This document shows positions 24,464-33,612 of a stretch of 64,000 bases of DNA, in pieces. The DNA is taken from NCBI RefSeq assembly GCF_035497915.1, contig NZ_DATJCS010000009.1:1-64000 (forward strand), written 5' to 3'. The stretch's first letter is position 1; every line of letters starts with the position of its first letter. A program made the position numbers and the translations under genes. Under the pieces are notes generated by a model, which worked only from the letters and a program-made list of their open reading frames with translations, was not told where the DNA came from and did not search any database. The DNA is from Serpens sp035497915. GTDB lineage: Bacteria > Pseudomonadota > Gammaproteobacteria > Pseudomonadales > Pseudomonadaceae.

Positions 24464-26887
24464 TCAGACGTCCAGGTTCGACACCGCCAGGGCGTTGGCT
24501 TCGATGAAGTCGCGGCGCGGCTCCACGGCGTCGCCCATCAGGGTGTTGAAGATCTGGTCGGCGGCGATGGCGTCCTCGATAGTCACCTTGAGCATGCGCC
24601 GGGCGGTCGGGTCCATGGTGGTTTCCCACAACTGATCCGGGTTCATTTCGCCCAGGCCCTTGTAGCGCTGCACACTGTAGCGCTTGCTGGTTTCCGCCAT
24701 CAGCCAGTCCATGCCTTCCTTGAAGGTGCTGACCGCCTTGCGCCGCTCGCCACGCTTTACATAAGCGCCTTCCTCGAGCAGGTTGCCCAGCTTTTCGCCC
24801 AGCGCCACGACGCTCTTGTAGTCGTTGCTGGCGAAGAAGTCGCGGTTGAAGGTGATGTAGTGGGAGAGGCCGTGGGACTTGATCTCGATCTCCGGCAGCC
24901 AGAAACCGCGCTCACGGTCCTCACGCAGTTGCAGCTGGTAGGTGGCCTGACCGGAACGTTCCTCGGCCTTCAGACGCTCGCGCAGGCCGTCCAGCCAGCC
25001 CTGCATGGCGCTTTCGCTGGCGAACTGTTCCAGGCCGATGGCCGGCAGGTACATGAAATGCTCGGTGAGCTCCTGCGGGTACAGGCGCGACAGACGCTTG
25101 AGGGTCTTCATCACGGCGCGGTAATCGTTGACCAGCGCCTCGAGGGCCAGGCCGGAAATGCCCGGCGCGTTCTCGTTGACGTGCAGGCTGGCCTCTTCAA
25201 GGGCTGTCTGGGTCATGTATTCCTCCATGGCCTCGTCGTCCTTGATGTACTGCTCCTGCTTGCCCTTCTTGACCTTGTACAGCGGCGGCTGGGCGATATA
25301 CACGTAGCCGCGTTCGATCAGCTCCGGCAACTGACGGAAGAAGAAGGTCAGCAGCAGGGTGCGGATGTGGGCGCCGTCGACGTCGGCGTCGGTCATGATG
25401 ATGATGTTGTGGTAGCGCAGCTTGTCGATGTTGTACTCGTCGCGCCCGATACCGCAGCCCAGCGCGGTGATCAGCGTGCCCACCTCCTGGGAGGAGAGCA
25501 TCTTGTCGAAGCGCGCCTTTTCCACGTTGAGGATCTTGCCCTTGAGCGGCAGGATCGCCTGGGTACGGCGGTTGCGGCCCTGCTTGGCGGAGCCGCCGGC
25601 GGAGTCACCCTCCACCAGGTAGAGTTCGGACAGCGCCGGGTCCTTTTCCTGGCAGTCGGCCAGTTTTCCTGGCAGGCCGGCGATGTCCAGGGCGCCCTTG
25701 CGCCGGGTCATCTCCCGCGCCTTGCGCGCCGCTTCTCGGGCGCGCGCGGCGTCGAGCATCTTGCCGACCACCGACTTGGCGTCGTTGGGGTTTTCCAGCA
25801 GGAAATCGGCGAAGAACTTGCCCATTTCCTGCTCCACCGCCGTCTTCACTTCCGAGGACACCAGCTTGTCCTTGGTCTGCGAACTGAACTTGGGATCCGG
25901 CACCTTCACCGAGATGATTGCGGTCAGGCCTTCGCGGGCATCGTCGCCAGTGGTGGAGATCTTGAATTTCTTGGCCAGACCCTCGGCCTCGATGTAGTTG
26001 TTCAGGTTCCGGGTCAGCGCCGAGCGGAAGCCCGCCAGGTGGGTGCCGCCATCGCGCTGCGGAATGTTGTTGGTGAAGCACAGGATGTTTTCGTTGAAGC
26101 CGTCGTTCCACTGCAGGGCGACTTCCACACCCACGCCGTCTTCTTCGCGCTGCACATTGAAGTGGAACACGCTGTTGACCGGGGTCTTGTTGGTGTTCAG
26201 GTATTCGACGAACGCCCTCAGGCCGCCTTCGTACTTGAACAGCTCCTCCTTGCCGCTGCGCTCATCGCGCAGCACGATGCCGACGCCGGAGTTGAGGAAC
26301 GACAGCTCGCGCAGGCGCTTGGCCAGGATGTCCCAGCTGAAGTGGATGTTGCGGAAGGTCAACGCAGACGGCTTGAAGTGGATCTGCGTGCCAGTGCCCT
26401 CGGTTTCGCCCACCGGGGCCAGCGGCGCTTGCGGCACGCCGTGCACGTAGGTCTGCTCCCAGACCTTGCCAGCGCGGCGGATGGTCATTACCAGCTCCTC
26501 GGAGAGCGCGTTGACCACCGAGACGCCCACGCCATGCAGGCCGCCGGAGACCTTGTAACTGTTGTCATCGAACTTACCGCCGGCGTGTAGCACGGTCATG
26601 ATGACTTCGGCGGCGGAGACGCCTTCTTCCTTGTGGATGTCCACCGGAATGCCCCGGCCGTTGTCGCGGACGGTGATCGATTCATCGGTGTGAATGGTGA
26701 TGGTGATTTCTGAGCAGTGGCCGGCCAGCGCTTCGTCGATGGAGTTGTCCACCACCTCGAACACCATGTGGTGCAGGCCGGTACCGTCATCGGTATCGCC
26801 GATGTACATACCGGGGCGTTTGCGCACGGCATCCAGGCCCTTCAGTACCTTGATACTGGAGGAATCGTAGGTGTTTTGTTCGCTCAT
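24464..26887 (-). CDS. gyrB: DNA gyrase subunit B
   Basis: The 807-residue ATPase subunit of gyrase introduces negative supercoils with GyrA. The GHKL ATPase domain includes RPGMYIGDTDDGTGLHHM, NGRGIPVDIH and GGLHGVGVSVVNAL. The TOPRIM domain has EGDSAGGSAKQGRNR and PLKGKILNVEKAR, with DADVDG as the metal site. The C-terminus QRYKGLGEMNPDQLWETTMD is conserved. Length is that of Pseudomonas GyrB, including the long insert typical of gammaproteobacteria. The start overlaps the recF stop by 4 bp, making it the last gene of dnaA-dnaN-recF-gyrB. Confidence 0.99.
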   Translation of the reverse strand: MSEQNTYDSSSIKVLKGLDAVRKRPGMYIGDTDDGTGLHHMVFEVVDNSIDEALAGHCSEITITIHTDESITVRDNGRGIPVDIHKEEGVSAAEVIMTVLHAGGKFDDNSYKVSGGLHGVGVSVVNALSEELVMTIRRAGKVWEQTYVHGVPQAPLAPVGETEGTGTQIHFKPSALTFRNIHFSWDILAKRLRELSFLNSGVGIVLRDERSGKEELFKYEGGLRAFVEYLNTNKTPVNSVFHFNVQREEDGVGVEVALQWNDGFNENILCFTNNIPQRDGGTHLAGFRSALTRNLNNYIEAEGLAKKFKISTTGDDAREGLTAIISVKVPDPKFSSQTKDKLVSSEVKTAVEQEMGKFFADFLLENPNDAKSVVGKMLDAARAREAARKAREMTRRKGALDIAGLPGKLADCQEKDPALSELYLVEGDSAGGSAKQGRNRRTQAILPLKGKILNVEKARFDKMLSSQEVGTLITALGCGIGRDEYNIDKLRYHNIIIMTDADVDGAHIRTLLLTFFFRQLPELIERGYVYIAQPPLYKVKKGKQEQYIKDDEAMEEYMTQTALEEASLHVNENAPGISGLALEALVNDYRAVMKTLKRLSRLYPQELTEHFMYLPAIGLEQFASESAMQGWLDGLRERLKAEERSGQATYQLQLREDRERGFWLPEIEIKSHGLSHYITFNRDFFASNDYKSVVALGEKLGNLLEEGAYVKRGERRKAVSTFKEGMDWLMAETSKRYSVQRYKGLGEMNPDQLWETTMDPTARRMLKVTIEDAIAADQIFNTLMGDAVEPRRDFIEANALAVSNLDV

Positions 26888-27987
26888 GCTTCACTCCGAT
26901 GGTCTTGGGTGATTCGACCATGTTCCACGTGGAACATGGCTACTGGCGTTTCCTTCCGCCAGCCATCCGTCAATACGTGGGATTCGACGCAGGTAATGAA
27001 CACCTGGCATTGCAGTTCTTCCAGCAGCCGGCACAGCGCCTTGCGGTGACGTTCATCCAGCTCCGAGGGCAGGTCGTCCACCAGGTAGATGCAACGCCCC
27101 TGCTTGGCCTGGTTAAGCAGATGGCCCTGGGCGATGCGCAACGCGCACACCACCAGTTTCTGCTGGCCGCGGGACAAAATGTCTGCCGCGTTATGGCCCT
27201 CCAGGCGCAAGCGCAAATCAGCCCGCTGTGGACCCGCCTGGGTATGGCCGAGCGACATGTCTCGCTGCAGGCTGCTGCCGAGCACCTCTTCCAACTCCCG
27301 GTCCTTGTCCCAGCCCCGGTAATAGCTGAGCGTCAATCCGGACAGCTCCAGTAACTGGGCCAGCGTGGCTTCAAAAACCGGCTTGAGAGCCTGCAGATAG
27401 GCGCGTCGATAGCTGTCGATTTCCCGACTGGCCAGGCACAGCTCGCGGTCCCAGGCAGCCTGCGCAACGGCGTCCAGTCTACCATGTCGAAGCCACGAAT
27501 TCCGCTGCCTGAGCGCCTTTTGCAGGCGCTGCCAGGCGCTCAGAAAACGGGGTTCCACGTGGAACACTCCCCAGTCGAGGAACTGCCGACGCACCTTGGG
27601 TGCGCCTTCGAGTAAGCGAAAACTGTCCGGGTTGATCAGCTGCAACGGCAGCGCCTCGGCCAGCTGGGCGGCGCTGCGCGCGTTCTGTCCGTCGATGCGG
27701 ATCTGCAGCTCGCCGCTGCGCTCGCGGCCAATGCCGAGGCTGCTGCTACCACCTTCGGGCAGCTGGATTTCACCGAACACGGTCAGCCCGCTGTCCTCGG
27801 CCTGGATCACCGGTTGCAGACGCTGGCTGCGGAACGAGCGGGCCATGCCCAGCAGATGAATGGCCTCCAGCAGGCTGGTCTTGCCGCTGCCGTTGGCACC
27901 GTGAAGGAGGTTGATGCGGGGAGAGGGCTGCAGGGTCACCGGCTGCAGGTTACGCACGCCGGTGACAGTCAGACGAAGCAGGGACAC
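26884..27987 (-). CDS. recF: DNA replication and repair protein RecF
   Basis: The 367-residue SMC-like ATPase loads RecA at gaps with RecO and RecR. Walker A GANGSGKTSLLEAIH sits at about residues 30-44, the signature DILSRGQQKLVV near 270, and Walker B YLVDDLPSELDE near 305. Two parS sites lie inside its coding sequence, at 26921 and 27551, without disturbing the frame. It is 21 bp from dnaN and overlaps gyrB by 4 bp. Confidence 0.98.
   Translation of the reverse strand: MSLLRLTVTGVRNLQPVTLQPSPRINLLHGANGSGKTSLLEAIHLLGMARSFRSQRLQPVIQAEDSGLTVFGEIQLPEGGSSSLGIGRERSGELQIRIDGQNARSAAQLAEALPLQLINPDSFRLLEGAPKVRRQFLDWGVFHVEPRFLSAWQRLQKALRQRNSWLRHGRLDAVAQAAWDRELCLASREIDSYRRAYLQALKPVFEATLAQLLELSGLTLSYYRGWDKDRELEEVLGSSLQRDMSLGHTQAGPQRADLRLRLEGHNAADILSRGQQKLVVCALRIAQGHLLNQAKQGRCIYLVDDLPSELDERHRKALCRLLEELQCQVFITCVESHVLTDGWRKETPVAMFHVEHGRITQDHRSEA
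26921..26936. other. parS centromere site (perfect palindrome)
   Basis: TGTTCCACGTGGAACA is a perfect 16-bp palindrome matching the ParB-binding parS consensus of Pseudomonas. It lies in the last 60 bp of recF, about 12 kb from parB and 4 kb from oriC. Confidence 0.93.
27551..27566. other. parS centromere site (one end base off)
   Basis: GGTTCCACGTGGAACA, or TGTTCCACGTGGAACC on the other strand, is the parS variant reported for Pseudomonas. It lies inside recF, 630 bp from the first site, so the two could nucleate one ParB complex. Confidence 0.9.
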
Positions 27988-28008
27988 TTCGAAAAGGCGA
28001 GGCGCGTG

Positions 28009-29112
28009 TTACAGGCGCATCGGCATGACGACGTAGGAAGAGTCGTCGTTGTCGGCTTCCTGCAACAGCGCGCTGCTATTGGCATCGGACAGCACCAGGC
28101 GCACCTGTTCGGCACCCATCACGCCGAGCACATCGAGCAGGTAGCTGACGTTGAAACCGATCTCCAGCGCGGCACCCTGGTAGTCCACTGCCACTTCCTC
28201 TTCGGCCTCTTCCTGCTCCGGGTTGTTGGCCTGAAGCTTGAGCAGGCCGCTCGCCAGCTGCAGGCGAATGCCCCGGTATTTCTCGTTGGAGAGGATCGCC
28301 GTTCGGCTGAAGGCTTCGCGCAGCTGCTGGCGGTCACCGATCACTACCTTGTCGCCGCCGCGAGGCAGCACACGCTCGTAGTCCGGGAATTTGCCGTCGA
28401 CCAGCTTGGAGGTGAAGGTGAATTCCCCGGTGGTGGCGCGGATATGGTGCTGGCCGAGGGTGACGGCCACCTCGCCGTCCTGTTCGGTGAGCAGACGTGC
28501 CAGCTCGAGGATGCCCTTGCGCGGCACGATCACCTGGTGGCGATCGGCGTGCGGGATGTCCGCGCTGAGCGCGCACATCGCCAGACGATGTCCGTCGGTG
28601 GCCACGGCGCGCAGCACGCCGGCATTGACCTCCAGCAGCATGCCGTTCAGGTAGTAGCGCACATCCTGCTGGGCCATGGCGAAACCGGTCCGCTCGATCA
28701 ACCGGCGCAGCTTGCTCTGCGCGACGCTGAAGCCGAGCGAGCCCGGGCCTTCCTCGACACTGGGGAAGTCGTTGGCGGGCAGGGTGGAGAGGGTGAAGCG
28801 GCTGCGCCCAGACTTGATGAGCAGCTTCTGGTCATCGACGCGCACGTCGATCAACGCATCGCTGGACAGGCTCTTGCAGATGTCCATCAGCTTGCGCGCC
28901 GGCACGGTGATTTCACCCGACTCGGCAGGCTCCTCCAGGCTGACACGGCCGACCAGCTCGACCTCCAGATCGGTACCGCTGAGCGACAGCTGCTGACCCT
29001 CGACCACCAGCAGGACGTTGGACAGCACGGGCAGCGTCTGACGGCGTTCAACGACGCCGGCCACCAGCTGCAGGGGTTTCAACAGGGCTTCGCGTTGAAT
29101 GGTGAAATGCAT
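28009..29112 (-). CDS. dnaN: DNA polymerase III beta sliding clamp
   Basis: The 367-residue protein is made of three similar clamp domains and starts MHFTIQREALLKPLQLVAGV. The head-to-tail dimer encircles DNA and tethers Pol III. The C-terminal segment YVVMPMRL ends with the conserved (M)PMRL clamp tail near the protein-binding pocket. It sits between dnaA and recF with 26- and 21-bp gaps in the standard order. Confidence 0.99.
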   Translation of the reverse strand: MHFTIQREALLKPLQLVAGVVERRQTLPVLSNVLLVVEGQQLSLSGTDLEVELVGRVSLEEPAESGEITVPARKLMDICKSLSSDALIDVRVDDQKLLIKSGRSRFTLSTLPANDFPSVEEGPGSLGFSVAQSKLRRLIERTGFAMAQQDVRYYLNGMLLEVNAGVLRAVATDGHRLAMCALSADIPHADRHQVIVPRKGILELARLLTEQDGEVAVTLGQHHIRATTGEFTFTSKLVDGKFPDYERVLPRGGDKVVIGDRQQLREAFSRTAILSNEKYRGIRLQLASGLLKLQANNPEQEEAEEEVAVDYQGAALEIGFNVSYLLDVLGVMGAEQVRLVLSDANSSALLQEADNDDSSYVVMPMRL

Positions 29113-29138
29113 GGTGGGTTCCTTGCGAACAGGTGGTA

Positions 29139-30578
29139 TCAGGTGGTCAGCGTGCGCAGCAGGTTCTTGTAGTCCTCGCGGATATCCGCGTCGGACTCCT
29201 TGAGTTCGGCAATTTTACGGCAGGCATGCAGCACTGTGGTGTGGTCCCGGCCACCGAACGCGTTGCCAATCTCCGGCAGGCTGTGGTTGGTCAATTCCTT
29301 GGACAGCGCCATGGCCACCTGGCGCGGGCGGGCGATGGAGCGCGAGCGGCGCTTGGACAGCAGCTCGGTGAGCTTGATCTTGTAGTACTCGGCGACGATG
29401 CGCTGGATGTTGTCGATGCTCACCAGCTTGTCCTGCAGGGCGAGCAGATCCTTCAGCGATTCGCGAATCAGCTCGATGCTGATCGGGCTGTTGGTGAAGT
29501 GCGAATGGGCGATCACGCGCTTGAGCGCGCCTTCCAGCTCGCGCACGTTGGAGCGGATGCGCTGGGCGATGAAGAACGCCGCGTCATGCGGCAGCTCGAT
29601 ACGTGTCTGCTCGGCCTTCTTCATCAGGATCGCCACGCGGGTCTCCAGCTCCGGCGGCTCGACCGCCACCGTCAGGCCCCAGCCGAAACGCGACTTCAGG
29701 CGCTCCTCGAGACCCTCGATCTCCTTGGGATAACGGTCGCTGGTGAGGATGACCTGCTGCCCGCCTTCCAGCAGCGCGTTGAAGGTGTGGAAGAACTCCT
29801 CCTGGGAGCGCTCCTTCTTGGCGAAGAACTGGATATCGTCGATCAGCAGCGCATCCACCGAGCGGTAGAAACGCTTGAACTCGTTGATGGCGTTGAGCTG
29901 CAGCGCCTTGACCATGTCGGCCACGAAGCGCTCGGAGTGCAGGTACACCACCTTGGCGTTGGGGTTCTTCTTCAGCAGGTGATTGCCCACCGCGTGCATC
30001 AGGTGGGTCTTGCCCAGACCGACGCCGCCATACAGGAACAGCGGGTTGTAACCATGCTTGGGATTGTCGGCCACCTGCCAGGCAGCGGCACGGGCGAGCT
30101 GGTTGGACTTGCCCTCGACGAAATTCTCGAAGGTGAAGGTGCGGTTCAGGTAACTGGTGTGCTTGAGCGCCCCCTCGACCTGGACGTTGCGCTCTACCGG
30201 GCGGCTGGGAGTCGGCGCAGCGACTACTGCGGGCTCGGCGACGGGTGCCGCTGGACCTGCATCGACCCTAGTGGGCGCAGGAGCGGGAGCAGCGACTGCC
30301 GGACGCGGCGCGGCATTCACCGGGCGCGCCGTACGCCGGGCACCGATCAGCAGCGAAACGGCCGGCGCCAGGCCATTGCCACGCTCGCCAAGCAGCTCGA
30401 TTAGCCGGCCCAGGTACTTTTCGTTGACCCAGTCGAGAACGAAGCGGTTGGGGGCGTAGACCCGCAGCTCCTCCGGGTCACCTTCGACCTGCAGCGGGCG
30501 AATCCAGGTGTTGAATTGCTGGGCAGGCAGCTCATCGCGAAGCAGCTCGACACACTGCTGCCAAAGTTCCACAGACAC
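29139..30578 (-). CDS. dnaA: Chromosomal replication initiator DnaA
   Basis: The 479-residue protein is read from the GTG at 30578 (MSVELWQQCVELLRDEL), the start used in Pseudomonas; the open frame continues upstream to 30887 through the origin and was not used. Domain I spans about residues 1-85. Domain II is a Pro/Ala-rich linker. The AAA+ domain III begins near the NRTFTFENFVEGKSNQLA box, with Walker A GGVGLGKTHLMHA and Walker B ALLIDDIQFF. Domain IV contains the signature GGRDHTTVLHACRKI that reads DnaA boxes. It is slightly shorter than P. aeruginosa DnaA, mostly in the linker. Confidence 0.98.
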   Translation of the reverse strand: MSVELWQQCVELLRDELPAQQFNTWIRPLQVEGDPEELRVYAPNRFVLDWVNEKYLGRLIELLGERGNGLAPAVSLLIGARRTARPVNAAPRPAVAAPAPAPTRVDAGPAAPVAEPAVVAAPTPSRPVERNVQVEGALKHTSYLNRTFTFENFVEGKSNQLARAAAWQVADNPKHGYNPLFLYGGVGLGKTHLMHAVGNHLLKKNPNAKVVYLHSERFVADMVKALQLNAINEFKRFYRSVDALLIDDIQFFAKKERSQEEFFHTFNALLEGGQQVILTSDRYPKEIEGLEERLKSRFGWGLTVAVEPPELETRVAILMKKAEQTRIELPHDAAFFIAQRIRSNVRELEGALKRVIAHSHFTNSPISIELIRESLKDLLALQDKLVSIDNIQRIVAEYYKIKLTELLSKRRSRSIARPRQVAMALSKELTNHSLPEIGNAFGGRDHTTVLHACRKIAELKESDADIREDYKNLLRTLTT

Positions 30579-31007
30579 GGATACCCCCAAGCCTCGAAGG
30601 CGTAAAACATGGTCGCCAAACAAGCCGGCATTGTAGCGAGCAGGGGGGGCGTTATCCACAACAAAGCGGCAGAACCGCCGAACAGCGCGGTGTCTGCGCC
30701 TGTCCGCGCGGCGTGTGGGTGAACTTGTTGATAAGACCAGGCAGAAGTCTGTGGGAAAGGCAGGGAACAAGCCCCTGGAAAACCGGCGTGTGGGTAAAAC
30801 GGCGTTCCATCCACCGCTTGCTCCCAGCTCGCACACCGCAAAGGCACGTGTTTTCCGCCGACTTGTACCGCCTGCGACCCCTTGCACTGCCTGGAGTACG
30901 TGGTCTTATCCACAGAAAGACGCGAGGCCAATGCATAATCACAAGAATCATCTCTTTTCAAAAAATGATCTTCTCTATTCTTTCGTCGAGCCGAGGCTGG
31001 CTGGAAA
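30579..31007. other. Chromosomal origin oriC (dnaA-rpmH spacer)
   Basis: The 517-bp gene-free spacer between dnaA and rpmH has perfect DnaA boxes TTATCCACA at 30652-30660 and 30906-30914. One-mismatch boxes in the opposite orientation lie at 30726-30734 (TGTTGATAA) and 30789-30797 (TGTGGGTAA). An AT-rich stretch at about 30929-30985 (runs such as CTTTTCAAAAAATGATCTTC) suits the DNA-unwinding element. This is the oriC position known for Pseudomonas. Genes on both sides point away from it. Confidence 0.9.
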
Positions 31008-31036
31008 TTGACCTGACCCCGCGCTTTCTCTAGAAT
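31008..31036 (+). promoter_or_regulatory. Sigma70 promoter of rpmH-rnpA
   Basis: TTGACC (31008-31013) and TAGAAT (31031-31036) are spaced by 17 bp, close to consensus. The start would be about 55 bp before the rpmH ATG. Confidence 0.8.
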
Positions 31037-31095
31037 TGCCGGTCTCTTTAAACGGGGGCCACTCCCGGCCCGTAGTGACCACCAGGTAATTCATC

Positions 31096-31230
31096 ATGAA
31101 ACGCACTTTCCAACCCAGCACCCTGAAGCGCGCTCGCGTCCACGGTTTCCGCGCCCGCATGGCCACCAAGAACGGCCGTGCCGTCCTGTCGCGTCGTCGC
31201 GCCAAGGGCCGCAAGCGTCTGACCGTCTGA
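31096..31230 (+). CDS. rpmH: 50S ribosomal protein L34
   Basis: The 44-residue, very basic protein is too short for simple length cut-offs. MKRTFQPSTLKRARVHGFR and the Arg/Lys-rich C-terminus GRKRLTV are the L34 signature. It is a component of the large ribosomal subunit. It starts the rpmH-rnpA-yidD-yidC cluster, with rnpA 14 bp downstream. Confidence 0.98.
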   Translation: MKRTFQPSTLKRARVHGFRARMATKNGRAVLSRRRAKGRKRLTV

Positions 31231-31244
31231 CCACTGCGGCACTC

Positions 31245-31640
31245 GTGGTGAGCCGAAGTTTCGGTCGGGAAAAGCGCCTGCTCAAACCCCGACAGTTCAA
31301 AGCGGTCTTCGACTCACCCAGCGGCAAGGTCGCGGGCAGGAACGTGCTGCTCCTCGCCCGCGCAAACGGTCTGGATCACCCCCGCCTCGGGCTGGTGATC
31401 GGCAAGAAGAGCGTCAGGCTCTCGGTCGAGCGTAACCGTCTGAAGCGCCAGATCCGCGAAACATTCCGCCAGTCGCAAGACGATCTGGCTGGTTGGGATG
31501 TCGTGGTCGTGGCCCGCAAGGGTCTCGGCGACCTGGACAACCCGGAGCTTGCCGGCCAGTTCATCAAGCTCTGGAAGCGTCTTGCCCGGCTGCCACGCCC
31601 CCAGGACGATTCCCATGCCCCACAGCTCGCGGATGCGTAA
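31245..31640 (+). CDS. rnpA: Ribonuclease P protein component
   Basis: The 131-residue basic protein helps the RNase P RNA bind pre-tRNA. The RNR motif is SVERNRLKRQIRETFR, preceded by LGLVIGKKSVRLS; GWDVVVVARKGL follows. The start is GTG at 31245 or the next GTG at 31248. Its end overlaps yidD by 8 bp. Confidence 0.97.
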   Translation: MVSRSFGREKRLLKPRQFKAVFDSPSGKVAGRNVLLLARANGLDHPRLGLVIGKKSVRLSVERNRLKRQIRETFRQSQDDLAGWDVVVVARKGLGDLDNPELAGQFIKLWKRLARLPRPQDDSHAPQLADA

Positions 31641-31878
31641 ACTGGCCGTCGCGCCGATCAAGTTCTACCGCTATGCCATCAGTCCCATGATGGCCAGTCA
31701 CTGTCGTTTCTATCCGACCTGTTCCTGCTACGCGCTGGAAGCCATCGAACAGCATGGCGTTCTGCGCGGCGGCTGGCTGAGCCTGCGCCGACTTTCCCGC
31801 TGCCACCCCTGGAACCCGGGCGGTTACGATCCGGTTCCACCCGCTTCAACTCCCCGACCCCCTTCGATGGCCGAGTAA
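31633..31878 (+). CDS. yidD: Membrane protein insertion efficiency factor YidD
   Basis: The 81-residue protein starts with the ATG inside the rnpA 3' end. Family motifs YAISPMMASHCRFYPTCS and CHPWNPGGYDPVP hold the conserved Cys residues. It is an amphipathic, membrane-associated helper for YidC-dependent insertion. The 8-bp overlap with rnpA and 2-bp gap to yidC indicate tight translational coupling. Confidence 0.96.
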   Translation: MRKLAVAPIKFYRYAISPMMASHCRFYPTCSCYALEAIEQHGVLRGGWLSLRRLSRCHPWNPGGYDPVPPASTPRPPSMAE

Positions 31879-31880
31879 CC

Positions 31881-33542
31881 ATGGATATCAAACGTTCGAT
31901 ATTGCTCGTCGCCCTGGCAGTCGTCTCCTATCTGCTGGTTCTGCAGTGGAATGAGGACTACGGCCAGGCGGCCCTGCCGCCGGCACAGAATAACGTTGCC
32001 AGCAACACCGTCAGCGATCTGCCGGATACGCAAGCCAGCGCGCTCCACGACGACGTGCCCGTGGCCGAGCAGGCCCAGCCGCAAGCCAGCCAGGTGGCCG
32101 ATGCCGCCAGCAGCGATCAGCTGATCCGCGTCAGCACCGACGTGCTGGAGCTGGCCATCAACCCGGTCGGCGGCGATATCGTGCAGTTGAGCCTGCCGAA
32201 ATACCCGCGCCATCAGAAGAATCCCGAGGTGCCGTTCCAGCTGTTCGACAACCGCAGCGGCAGCACCTACGTGGCACAGAGCGGCCTGGTCGGCAACATC
32301 GCGCCGGACAGCAGCGCCGGTCGTGCCCGCTGGAGCAGCGAAGCGCGCCAGTACCAGCTGGCCGACGGTCAGGAGCAACTGGTCGTCGATCTGCGCTACG
32401 CCGATCAGGGCATCAGCTACATCAAGCGCTTCACCCTCAAGCGCGGCGCCTACGACCTCAAGGTCGAGTACCTGATCGACAACCAGAGCGACCAGACCTG
32501 GCACGGCACCCCCTACGCGCAGCTCAAGCGTGATGGCAGCGCCGATCCGTCGTCGACCACCGCCACCTCGGCCACCTACCTGGGTGCGGCGATCTGGACC
32601 CCCGAGGAGAACTACAAGAAAGTTTCCATGGGCGATCTGGACGACAAGCGCCTGAAGCAAACCGTACCGGGCGGCTGGGTCGCCTGGCTGCAGCACTACT
32701 TCGTCACCGCCTGGATTCCCGCCGCCAACAGCACCAACAACGTGGAAGGCCGCAAGGACAGCCAGGGCAACTACATCATCGGCTTCACCAGCGACACACT
32801 GAGCGTGCCGGCCGGCGGCCAGGGCGCCACCGCGATGACCCTCTACGCCGGTCCGAAGATCCAGGAAGACCTCAAGGCGCTGGCGCCCGACCTGGACCTG
32901 ACCGTCGACTACGGCATCCTGTGGTTCCTGGCCCAGCCGATCTTCTGGCTGCTGGAACTGATCCACGACGTGCTCGGCAATTGGGGCTGGTCGATCGTGG
33001 TGCTGACCCTGATCATCAAGCTGATCTTCTTCCCGCTCTCTGCCGCCAGCTACAAGTCCATGGCCCGCATGCGCGCCGTGTCGCCCAAGCTGCAGGCCCT
33101 CAAGGAGCAGCACGGTGAGGATCGCCAGAAGATGTCCCAGGCGATGATGGAGCTGTACAAGAAGGAAAAGATCAACCCGCTGGGCGGCTGCCTGCCGATC
33201 CTGGTACAGATGCCGGTATTCCTGGCCCTGTACTGGGTGCTGCTGGAAAGCGTGGAGATGCGCCAGGCGCCGTGGATGCTGTGGATCACCGACCTGTCGA
33301 TCACCGATCCGTACTTCATCCTGCCGATCATCATGGGTGTGACCATGTTCATCCAGCAGCAGCTCAACCCGACGCCGCCGGATCCCATGCAGGCGCGCGT
33401 GATGAAGCTGCTGCCGATCATCTTCACCTTCTTCTTCCTGTGGTTCCCCGCCGGTCTGGTGCTGTACTGGGTGGTCAACAACGTCCTGTCCATCGCCCAG
33501 CAGTGGTACATTACCCGGCAGATCGAGGCTGCGGCCAAGTAA
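31881..33542 (+). CDS. yidC: Membrane protein insertase YidC
   Basis: The 553-residue inner-membrane insertase and foldase works alone or with SecYEG. The N-terminal membrane anchor MDIKRSILLVALAVVSYLLV is followed by a large periplasmic P1 domain (to about residue 340). Five further membrane segments include the conserved WGWSIVVLTLIIKLIFFPL and the cytoplasmic loop SPKLQALKEQHGEDRQKMSQ. Length and topology match the Gram-negative YidC. It is followed by a strong terminator. Confidence 0.98.
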   Translation: MDIKRSILLVALAVVSYLLVLQWNEDYGQAALPPAQNNVASNTVSDLPDTQASALHDDVPVAEQAQPQASQVADAASSDQLIRVSTDVLELAINPVGGDIVQLSLPKYPRHQKNPEVPFQLFDNRSGSTYVAQSGLVGNIAPDSSAGRARWSSEARQYQLADGQEQLVVDLRYADQGISYIKRFTLKRGAYDLKVEYLIDNQSDQTWHGTPYAQLKRDGSADPSSTTATSATYLGAAIWTPEENYKKVSMGDLDDKRLKQTVPGGWVAWLQHYFVTAWIPAANSTNNVEGRKDSQGNYIIGFTSDTLSVPAGGQGATAMTLYAGPKIQEDLKALAPDLDLTVDYGILWFLAQPIFWLLELIHDVLGNWGWSIVVLTLIIKLIFFPLSAASYKSMARMRAVSPKLQALKEQHGEDRQKMSQAMMELYKKEKINPLGGCLPILVQMPVFLALYWVLLESVEMRQAPWMLWITDLSITDPYFILPIIMGVTMFIQQQLNPTPPDPMQARVMKLLPIIFTFFFLWFPAGLVLYWVVNNVLSIAQQWYITRQIEAAAK

Positions 33543-33567
33543 GCCGGCGCCATCCGCCAAACCCTGC

Positions 33568-33592
33568 AAACGCCCCGTTCTCGGGGCGTTTT
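33568..33592 (+). terminator. Rho-independent terminator after yidC
   Basis: AAACGCCCCG-TTCT-CGGGGCGTTTT gives an 8-10-bp GC stem with flanking A/T tracts between yidC and mnmE. Confidence 0.88.
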
Positions 33593-33612
33593 GCTTTGTG
33601 GAGAAACGTTCC

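Noticed and set aside
30579..30887. N-terminal extension of DnaA
   Set aside because: The extra codons cover the origin region and have no similarity to DnaA domain I; the GTG at 30578 gives the known start.
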